In this document: positions 57,927-64,000 of the stretch, in pieces
How positions within the stretch are numbered: position 1 is the first letter of the stretch
How the letters are laid out: every line of letters begins with the position of its first letter
Assembly (NCBI RefSeq): GCF_023156535.1
Contig: NZ_JALNMH010000002.1
Span: 403,630-467,629, forward strand
Source of the DNA: Pseudomarimonas salicorniae
Lineage (GTDB): Bacteria > Pseudomonadota > Gammaproteobacteria > Xanthomonadales > Xanthomonadaceae
DNA: 64,000 bases
Direction of reading: 5' to 3'
Made by a program: the position numbers and the translations under genes
The notes under the pieces: model-generated
The model's database searches: none
What the model was told of the DNA's origin: nothing
Seen by the model: only the letters and a program-made list of their open reading frames with translations

Positions 57927-59507
57927 TCAGTACGAGCTGCGCCGCCAACTCAGCTGGTACAGGTCGTGGCGGCGGTCCTTCAGGTTCTGCACCGTGCCCG
58001 AGGCGCGGGCCTCGAGCAGCGAATCCAGGCGCAGGTCGGCAAAGGCCACGGCCTCGACGTTTGGCGAGGTGTCGGCGGCGATGCCGTCCGGGGCGAAGGG
58101 GAAGTCGCAGGGCGTGAGGATGCAGGTCTGCGAGTACTGGATATCGAAGTTGTTGACCCCGGGGAGATTGCCGCAGTTGCCCGAAAGCACCACATAGCAC
58201 TGGTTCTCGATGGCCCGCGCCGCGCAGCTGTAGCGCACCCGAAGGTAGCCCTGGCGGACATCGGTGCAGAAGGGCACGAACAGCATCAGCGCGCCCTGGT
58301 CGGTGAGATGGCGGCCGAGCTCCGGGAACTCGCTGTCGTAGCAGATCATGATGCCGATCGGTCCGCAGTCGGTCATGATCACCTGCGCGCCCTCGCCGCC
58401 GGTGATCTTCCACCAGTGGCGCTCGTTCGGGGTCGGATGCAGCTTCTCGCGCACGTGCAGCGAGCCGTCGCGCAGGGCGACGTAACAGTTGTTGTGGATG
58501 TCGCCGTCCGGCATGCGGGTCGGATGGGTGCCGCCGATCAGGTTGATGTTGTACTTCACCGCCAGCTTGCAGATCAGCTCGCAGTAGCGCTCGGTGTAGC
58601 TGGTCAGCGAGCGGATCGAGTCGGCGGGCGAGAGCTTCTGGTTCTCGACGCTGAGCAGCTGCAGCGTAAACAGCTCGGGGAAGACCACGAAGTCGGCGTT
58701 GTAGTCGGCGGCGACGTCGACGAAGTACTCGACCTGGTTGGCGAACTCCTCGAAGGTGGCGATGCGTCGTTGCTGGTATTGCACGCTGGCCACGCGCACC
58801 ACCGATGGCAGGCGGCCGCGCTCCTGCACCGCGGCAACGACCGGGTGCTCGGCCTGCTGCGGGTTGCGCCAGGCCAGGTGGGCGGCCCAGCCGAGCGACT
58901 CGCGATCCGAGGGCAGATAGTCCTTGAGCAGGCCGATGAGCTCGAAGCCGTTGCGCAGCTGGAAGCTGAGCGTCGGGTCGCGCAGCTTGTCGGCCTGGAC
59001 CGCCTCGGCGTAGGCCTGGGGCGTGCCGTACTTCTTGATCTTCTTCGACAGCCCCGGCAGGCGGCCGCCGAAGACGATGCCGCGCAGGCGCTTGTCCATG
59101 CACAGCTTCTTGCGCGCGTCGTAGAAGCGCCGGCCGATGCGCAGGCCGCGCCGCGCCGGGTCGACGCAGACCTCCATGCCGTACAGCCAGTCGCCCTCGG
59201 GGTCGTGCCGCGAGCCATAGCCGCCGCCGGTGATCGCGCGCCAGGTGTGCGGCTTCAGGGCGATGTCGCCGGCGATGCGGAAGGTCGAGCAGTAGCCGAC
59301 GATCTGGCCCTGGTACTCGGCGACGAATTGCCCCTCGGGAAAGTGCGAGAGCTGGCCCGTAACCATTTCCGGCAGGTAGCAGAAATCATCGCCGTAGACC
59401 CGCGCTGACAGGGCGACGATCGCCTCGATGTCGCGGCGATCGGCCTGGCGGATGCCCAGCAGCGCCCGGCGGCGCGGCGGCTGTTGAGGGTCTTTCTCGC
59501 TCATCAT
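57927..59507 (-). CDS. Bifunctional GNAT acetyltransferase/carbon-nitrogen hydrolase
   Basis: A 526-residue two-domain protein. Residues 15-210 form a GNAT domain (GMEVCVDPARRGLRIGRRFY). Residues 235-510 are a nitrilase-superfamily hydrolase with the Glu-Lys-Cys triad in VVFPELFTLQ, REKLHPTPNE and IMICYDSEFPEL. The fusion is widespread in Gammaproteobacteria, and its substrates are not known. It follows MscS with a four-base overlap (start ATG 59507), thus is translationally coupled. It may handle an amide or amine by acetylation and hydrolysis. Confidence 0.88.
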   Translation of the reverse strand: MMSEKDPQQPPRRRALLGIRQADRRDIEAIVALSARVYGDDFCYLPEMVTGQLSHFPEGQFVAEYQGQIVGYCSTFRIAGDIALKPHTWRAITGGGYGSRHDPEGDWLYGMEVCVDPARRGLRIGRRFYDARKKLCMDKRLRGIVFGGRLPGLSKKIKKYGTPQAYAEAVQADKLRDPTLSFQLRNGFELIGLLKDYLPSDRESLGWAAHLAWRNPQQAEHPVVAAVQERGRLPSVVRVASVQYQQRRIATFEEFANQVEYFVDVAADYNADFVVFPELFTLQLLSVENQKLSPADSIRSLTSYTERYCELICKLAVKYNINLIGGTHPTRMPDGDIHNNCYVALRDGSLHVREKLHPTPNERHWWKITGGEGAQVIMTDCGPIGIMICYDSEFPELGRHLTDQGALMLFVPFCTDVRQGYLRVRYSCAARAIENQCYVVLSGNCGNLPGVNNFDIQYSQTCILTPCDFPFAPDGIAADTSPNVEAVAFADLRLDSLLEARASGTVQNLKDRRHDLYQLSWRRSSY

Positions 59508-60646
59508 CGGGACTCCTTGTCCTTGGGCCGTCGTTCCGGCGGCACCTGCTCTTCCTCGGCGGCCTCGCGCTCCTCCTCGGCCGCTTTGGCCGAAACCCCT
59601 TCGGCGTCGACCAGCGCATCATTGCGCGAGAGCTCCTCGCGCAATTCGGCGGGCAGCGAGGGCGTATCCGCCTCCTTGTTGGCCGCGGCGTCGGGCCGAT
59701 CGGTGCGGCCGAGCCAGCTGCGCACATGCAGGTCGCGCTGCGGGAAGGGAATCTCCAGACCGTGCCGGGCGAGCGCCGATTCCAGCGCCCAGTTGTAGGC
59801 CGCGCGCACCGCGCCCGGTCGCTTGGTCGCCTCGGCTGTCAGCCAGACCACCAGCTCGAAGTCGAGGCTGCTCTCGCCAAAGCCCGCCAGCCAGACCTGC
59901 GGCCCGCGGCGGCCGTCCTGCTCGAGGGTGAAGGGCACCTCGGCGGCGGCCTCGAGCGCAGCCTTCTTGACCCGCTCCTTGTCCGAGCCGTAGGCAACCC
60001 CGAACGGAACCTTGAGCCGGCGCGAGACATCGCGGTGGGTCCAGTTGACCACCCGCCCGGAGACAAACTCGGCGTTCGGAACCAGGATGTCGAGGTTGTC
60101 GTTGGTGACGATGCGGGTGGCGCGGATCTGGATATCGCGCACCTCGCCGTGCACGCCGGATTCGAGCTCAACGAAGTCACCGACCTTGAGTGAGCGGTCG
60201 AAGAGCAGGATCAGGCCGGAGACGAAGTTGTTGAAGATCGCCTGCAGGCCGAAACCGAGACCGACGCCGATGGCGCCGGCGAACACCGCGAAGCGGCTGG
60301 CCGGTACGCCGATCAGCTCCAGCGCCAGGATGGCGCCGATGATCAGCGCGGTGTAGTGGACGATGCGGCCAACCGCGTACAGCGCCGCCCGGCGGTTGAC
60401 GTCGGTGCTGCGCGACTCGACCCGCGACAGCCCGCGGCGCAGGATCGCCGACACCAGGAAGGCGACCAGCAGCGCCAGCGCAGCCAGGGTCAGCTTGCCG
60501 GGGGTGAGCGCCACCTCTCCCAGCTGCATCAGCGGCAGATCCCAGGCCCAGCTGACGTGATCGCCGAGGCCTTCGCTCGCGGCCGGGGCCGCCTCCGCCT
60601 GCCTGGCGGGAGCGCCGGCGGCCGGCGCCGGGGCGGTGCCGGCCAC
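59504..60646 (-). CDS. MscS-family mechanosensitive channel
   Basis: About 380 residues, starting at GTG 60646, two bases beyond the aceF stop. A Pro/Ala-rich N-terminus precedes three membrane helices; the third, FAVFAGAIGVGLGFGLQAIF, is the pore-lining type. The beta domain follows (FDRSLKVGDFVELESGVHGE), with VPNAEFVSGRVVNWT typical of MscS. A highly charged tail (AAEEEREAAEEEQVPPERR) is unusual. It would relieve turgor under osmotic downshock. Its location between aceF and lpdA is not functional in any obvious way. Confidence 0.88.
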   Translation of the reverse strand: MAGTAPAPAAGAPARQAEAAPAASEGLGDHVSWAWDLPLMQLGEVALTPGKLTLAALALLVAFLVSAILRRGLSRVESRSTDVNRRAALYAVGRIVHYTALIIGAILALELIGVPASRFAVFAGAIGVGLGFGLQAIFNNFVSGLILLFDRSLKVGDFVELESGVHGEVRDIQIRATRIVTNDNLDILVPNAEFVSGRVVNWTHRDVSRRLKVPFGVAYGSDKERVKKAALEAAAEVPFTLEQDGRRGPQVWLAGFGESSLDFELVVWLTAEATKRPGAVRAAYNWALESALARHGLEIPFPQRDLHVRSWLGRTDRPDAAANKEADTPSLPAELREELSRNDALVDAEGVSAKAAEEEREAAEEEQVPPERRPKDKESR

Positions 60647-60648
60647 GG

Positions 60649-62067
60649 TCAGAGCAGCAGCCGGCGCAGGTCGGCCAGCTGCTGGGCGAAGTAGCCGGTG
60701 AAGCGCGCCGCCTCGGCGCCGTCGATGACCCGATGGTCGTAGGACAGCGACAAAGGCAGCATCAGCCGCGGGGCAAACTCCTTGCCGTTCCACACCGGCT
60801 TCATCTGCGACTTGGAAACGCCGAGGATGGCGACCTCCGGTGCGTTGATGATCGGCGTAAAGGCGGTGCCGCCGATGCCGCCCAGCGAGCTGATCGAGAA
60901 GCAGCCGCCGGACATGTCGGCCGGACCGAGTTTGCCGTCGCGCGCCTTCTTGCTGATCTCGCCGAGCTCCGCGGCCAGCTGCAGCAGGCCCTTCTGGTCG
61001 CAGTGGCGGATCACCGGCACGACCAGGCCGTTCGGCGTGTCGACCGCGATGCCGATGTGGAAGTACTTCTTCAGCACCAGGTTCTCGGCGGTCTCGTCGA
61101 GCGAAGCGTTGAAGCTGGGGAACTTGCGCAGCGAGGCGACCGCGGCCTTGATCAGGAATACCAGCGGGGTGAGCTTGGTCTCCTTGCTCTCTTCGCCCAT
61201 GCGCTTGCGGAAGGCCTCCATCTCGGTGATGTCGGCCTCCTCGAACTGGGTGACGTGCGGAATCATCGCCCAGTTGCGGGCGAGATTGGCGCCCGAGATC
61301 TTCTTGATCCGCGACAGCGGCTGGCTCTCGGTCTCGCCGAACTTGGAGAAGTCGACCTTCGGCCAGGGCAACAGGCTGAGCCCGCTGCCGCCGCCGGCCG
61401 GGGCAGCGCCCGAGGCGCGCGCGCCGCCCTGCATCACGCCCTTGACGAAACCCTGCACGTCCTCGCGGGTGATCCGTCCGCCGCGCGCGCTGCCCTTGAC
61501 CTCGCCAAGGTCGACGCCCAGCTCGCGGGCGAACAGGCGCACCGCCGGGCTGGCGTAGGGGACCTTGTCGGGGGCCACGCTGTCGGCGCCGAAGCTGACC
61601 GGCGGGCTGCGCGTCGGGGCGTCCTGGCGCGAAGGCTCCGAGGTCTTGCCGCCCTGGCCCGAAGACTCGGCCTTCGCCGATGCATCCGGCCGATTCTCCG
61701 GCTTCTTCTTTTCGGCCTGCTTCTGATCGGCCTGCTTCTCATCGGCCGGCTTCTCGTCGGATTTCTTCTGCTCCGCCTTGGCCTCGGCCGGCTTGCCGGC
61801 GGGTTTGTCGCCACCCGACGCGGCATCCTCGGGCTCGATTATCGCGACCACGCTGCCTTCCGACACCGAGTCGCCGAGCTTGACCTTGAGCTCGCGGACC
61901 ACGCCGGCGAAGGGGGCCGGCACCTCCATCGTCGCCTTGTCGGATTCGAGGGTGACCAGTCCCTGGTCCACCTTGACCGAATCGCCCACCGCCACCAGCA
62001 GCTCGATCACCGGGATGCCGCTGAAATCCCCGATGTCCGGTACCCGCGCTTCCTTCAGTGCGGCCAT
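60649..62067 (-). CDS. aceF: Dihydrolipoyllysine-residue acetyltransferase (pyruvate dehydrogenase E2)
   Basis: A 472-residue E2 core protein. A single lipoyl domain (residues 1-80, Lys44 in LESDKATM) is followed by a Lys/Ala/Glu-rich linker with repeated EKKK-like units. Next come the peripheral subunit-binding domain [20 protein letters not shown] (about 190-225) and the acetyltransferase domain. The catalytic motif is [17 protein letters not shown] near the end. It transfers the acetyl group from pyruvate to CoA. ATG 62067 begins the lipoyl domain; aceE (E1) is not in the window. Its lipoyl domain is very like that of lpdA. Confidence 0.95.
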   Translation of the reverse strand: MAALKEARVPDIGDFSGIPVIELLVAVGDSVKVDQGLVTLESDKATMEVPAPFAGVVRELKVKLGDSVSEGSVVAIIEPEDAASGGDKPAGKPAEAKAEQKKSDEKPADEKQADQKQAEKKKPENRPDASAKAESSGQGGKTSEPSRQDAPTRSPPVSFGADSVAPDKVPYASPAVRLFARELGVDLGEVKGSARGGRITREDVQGFVKGVMQGGARASGAAPAGGGSGLSLLPWPKVDFSKFGETESQPLSRIKKISGANLARNWAMIPHVTQFEEADITEMEAFRKRMGEESKETKLTPLVFLIKAAVASLRKFPSFNASLDETAENLVLKKYFHIGIAVDTPNGLVVPVIRHCDQKGLLQLAAELGEISKKARDGKLGPADMSGGCFSISSLGGIGGTAFTPIINAPEVAILGVSKSQMKPVWNGKEFAPRLMLPLSLSYDHRVIDGAEAARFTGYFAQQLADLRRLLL

Positions 62068-62333
62068 TGCGCCCTCCCAAGGCGTGATCGTTGAACACCT
62101 ATTGTGGCCGCTGCGGAGGCCCCGCGACCAGCCGCCATTCGTATGCAGCGGTTTCGTCACAGGCCGAGGGCGGTTGCGTCCTGATGTCCGGACACGGACG
62201 CCCGAAAGCGGAACCGGACAGGCGACCCCAGCCTCGACTGGCTTGCAAGTGACTGAAACAAAAAGACACATCGCATTGGCACGGAAGCTGCTTTCGTCAC
62301 AGCGTACACGGAGTCACCGACCGGAGAGTCACC

Positions 62334-62633
62334 ATGAACCGCTTCCACCGCCTGCTTACCCGACCGCTGTTTTTTGCCCTGCTTGCCACCGGCATGGTGG
62401 TGGCCGTCGGCGAGCCGGTGGCCACGCCGATGGCGGCCGGGGTCGGGGACGACACCGCGCACTGCGCCCTCGCGGCCGCCGATCTGGGCTCTCCGGTGGA
62501 GACGCTGGAGGTTGAGGTGAATACGGAGACCGAAGTCGTCGAGACGCCGATCCGCGCCGAACAGGCCGCCCGCCTGCGCTGGCTGATCACCCTGCCGCAC
62601 GCGCGCTCCAGCTGCTGCCGTCAACCGGTCTGA
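62334..62633 (+). CDS. Small exported protein of unknown function
   Basis: A 99-residue protein with a hydrophobic N-terminal segment (LTRPLFFALLATGMVVAVG) that can be a signal or anchor, followed by an acidic stretch and CC near the C-terminus. I do not recognise a family. The start ATG 62334 has a good site, GGAGAG, nine bases before. It is divergent from aceF across a 266-base gap. The gap holds a relatively AT-rich stretch (AACAAAAAGACACA), perhaps a promoter. It could be a false gene. Confidence 0.45.
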   Translation: MNRFHRLLTRPLFFALLATGMVVAVGEPVATPMAAGVGDDTAHCALAAADLGSPVETLEVEVNTETEVVETPIRAEQAARLRWLITLPHARSSCCRQPV

Positions 62634-62772
62634 GCGATGCCGACGGGCTGGCCCCGGGCCGCGACCGCACAGCAACGGTAGGGGCGAGCTCGCCCGCACG
62701 CGGCGCCGGGATCTGCGCAGCAAGCTGCGTTCTACGTGAGGAACGCGACCGTAGAGGCTCGCCTGCACCCCC

Positions 62773-63570
62773 TCATTGATCGAGCACCTCCACCGGATCA
62801 CCCAGCCGGATGATCCCCGAGGACTCGGCGACCAGGTTCACCCCGAACAGCACGCCGTCCTCGGCCAGCCGATACCCGCGCAATGACTTCAGCGGCTCTC
62901 CATCGGGGCGTCGTTCGCCGCGCTGCGGATCCACCGTGGTGAACACGCAGCGCACGCAGGGTTTGGTCTGGCGGAAGCTGATCGAGCCGATGCGCAGGCG
63001 CTGCCAGCCGTCCTCGGCATGGGCAGCATTGCCAGCGACCACGATGTTGGGACGGAACGCCTCGGCCGGCACAGGCGGGTCGATGCGGGCATTCATCGCG
63101 TCCAGCGCCGATTCGCCAAACATCAGGTAGGGGTAGCCGTCGGCAAAGCTCACCGGCTGGCCGGGCCCGGCGCGTTCCGGACTGGCCCAGCGCTCGGACC
63201 GCGCGTCCATGAAGACCAGGCGCAGCGGTGCGCCGAGCCGTTCGCTGATCCAGCTCGACACCGCCGGATCGGCGAGGGCCGCATCGACCTCGGATTTCCA
63301 AACGGTGACCTGCAAGCGGCCATGCTCGCCGCCGGGCTCGGCGATCCTCATCGTTTCCGCGTCCCAGCCCAGCTGCAGGCCGGCCGGGATCGGCGCCGCG
63401 CGCAGCCGCACCATGGGGGCCAGCTTGCGACCGGTGACAAAACGGCCGGACTCGTCGACCAGCATCCAGCGCCTGTCGGCATGCGGCCCGCGTGCGCGCA
63501 CCTCCATGTGCTCGACGGCCAGCGACGCGCAGGACTTGATGGGGTGGATGAACAGGCGGGAGACGTGCAT
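62773..63570 (-). CDS. MOSC domain protein (YcbX-like)
   Basis: A 265-residue protein. The N-terminal MOSC-N beta-barrel (SRLFIHPIKSCASLAVEHME, then RRWMLVDESGRFVTGRKLA) precedes the MOSC domain, with the invariant cysteine in KPCVRCVFTTVDPQRGER. The family uses a molybdenum cofactor or sulfide carrier to reduce N-hydroxylated compounds, as YcbX and mARC do. A C-terminal ferredoxin domain, found in YcbX, is absent here, so it would need an external reductant. ATG 63570 has a moderate ribosome site. Confidence 0.88.
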   Translation of the reverse strand: MHVSRLFIHPIKSCASLAVEHMEVRARGPHADRRWMLVDESGRFVTGRKLAPMVRLRAAPIPAGLQLGWDAETMRIAEPGGEHGRLQVTVWKSEVDAALADPAVSSWISERLGAPLRLVFMDARSERWASPERAGPGQPVSFADGYPYLMFGESALDAMNARIDPPVPAEAFRPNIVVAGNAAHAEDGWQRLRIGSISFRQTKPCVRCVFTTVDPQRGERRPDGEPLKSLRGYRLAEDGVLFGVNLVAESSGIIRLGDPVEVLDQ

Positions 63571-63761
63571 GGCAGATCCGCTATGGGGCTGGTCTTCCGC
63601 GGCGGGTTGTCGCGGCAGGGCTTCAAAGTGCCCCGATCCTGACGCGTGGCACCGGCTGCAGCAAGCTGCAGCGCCGTCCTGTGGACGCCCGCGCGGGGCA
63701 CAAGGGCGGCTGCGGGTTCGCGACCCCAGCGCGCGGCGCGCGGTGGAACGGCAAGAAATGG

Positions 63762-63882
63762 CACAAAGCAGACATTCATAGGGTGCGGCTGGCCGCACCG
63801 GGCGTACCGTCCGAACGCCCGTATCGGTGCGCCAAGGCACACCCTATAGGGCTCGCTGACGCCCAACGAAGCCCGACTGTAG
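63762..63882. repeat. Composite palindromic repeat, module B intact, module A broken
   Basis: Module B is at 63778-63847, as elsewhere. The spacer GCCCAACGAAGCCCGACTGT follows. Where other copies continue TAGGAGCGCACATGG, this one keeps only TAG and then changes completely at 63883, so module A is interrupted. The whole gap 63571-63941 otherwise lacks a gene. Confidence 0.85.
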
Positions 63883-63941
63883 ATGCTATGCGGGCCGTCC
63901 GCAGTTAAACCTCTAATTGGGACCAACCAACGGAGGCGAAC

Positions 63942-64000
63942 ATGCGAACGGCCCGCGAGTGGGAAGTGTATGTCGGAGAGGTGGTGTTGTTGGTGGCGCT
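63942..64000 (+). CDS. Partial open frame of unknown identity, possibly on a mobile element
   Basis: ATG 63942 follows GGAGGCG and reads MRTAREWEVYVGEVVLLVAL before the window ends. Too little is present to name it. The position just inside a break in a repeat module (63883) and an imperfect inverted repeat around its start raise the possibility of a transposase. That is a guess. Confidence 0.4.
   Translation, partial: MRTAREWEVYVGEVVLLVA

Overview
The window is GC-rich (roughly two thirds or more G+C) and almost fully coding, with short intergenic gaps. Gene content points to a gammaproteobacterium of the Lysobacterales/Xanthomonadales (Lysobacteraceae or Rhodanobacteraceae type). The evidence is a XanB2-type chorismatase, TonB receptors paired with a TPR-sulfotransferase, an lpdA with its own lipoyl domain, a RhlE helicase, a GNAT-nitrilase fusion, and several palindromic intergenic repeat families. 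The order is inferred from gene families, not measured. No rRNA, tRNA, CRISPR array or intact prophage was seen.

Layout. 0-6 kb (minus strand): a partial exported protein, an SpmA/SpmB-like fusion, a GNAT, methylisocitrate lyase, malate dehydrogenase and a class I aminotransferase, i.e. central carbon metabolism. 5.6-8.7 kb: a lipoprotein metallopeptidase, a membrane protein/XRE pair, a BAAT-type hydrolase and a cyclophilin. 8.8-17 kb: two large TonB receptors, one overlapping a TPR-sulfotransferase, with a variant P-loop protein between them. 17-26.5 kb: a secreted putative peptidase, an amidohydrolase, methionine gamma-lyase with a divergent Lrp-type regulator, an ELM1-like protein, a RutE-like reductase and YceI. 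26.5-33.2 kb: a glycosyltransferase and O-antigen-ligase pair, an HTTM-DUF393 fusion, a voltage-gated sodium channel homologue and an unknown membrane protein.

33.2-35.8 kb stands apart: lower GC, a secreted metzincin with calcium-binding repeats, and the remnant of an IS3-type transposase. 35.8-48.4 kb: glutathione-dependent formaldehyde detoxification (adhC-fghA), a tandem pair of paralogous exported proteins, hemF, a XanB2-like chorismatase, and AraC and WYL regulators. 48.7-55 kb: rhlE, an AEC carrier, gamma-glutamyltransferase and small proteins. 55.3-62 kb is one minus-strand run in which pyruvate dehydrogenase E2 (aceF) and E3 (lpdA) are separated by MscS, a GNAT-nitrilase fusion and an exported LamG-like protein. 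The window ends with a MOSC protein and a cut-off open frame that appears to interrupt a repeat.

The most distinctive non-coding signal is a family of composite palindromic elements (modules here called A, B and C) found at five or six intergenic sites, one of them inverted and one broken. The most distinctive protein-level signal is a secreted beta-domain shared by three genes, in circularly permuted order in one of them. Three convergent gene pairs end on the same interlocking CTAG tetranucleotide. I did not find a clear-cut new defence or biosynthetic system; the best candidates are listed as findings.
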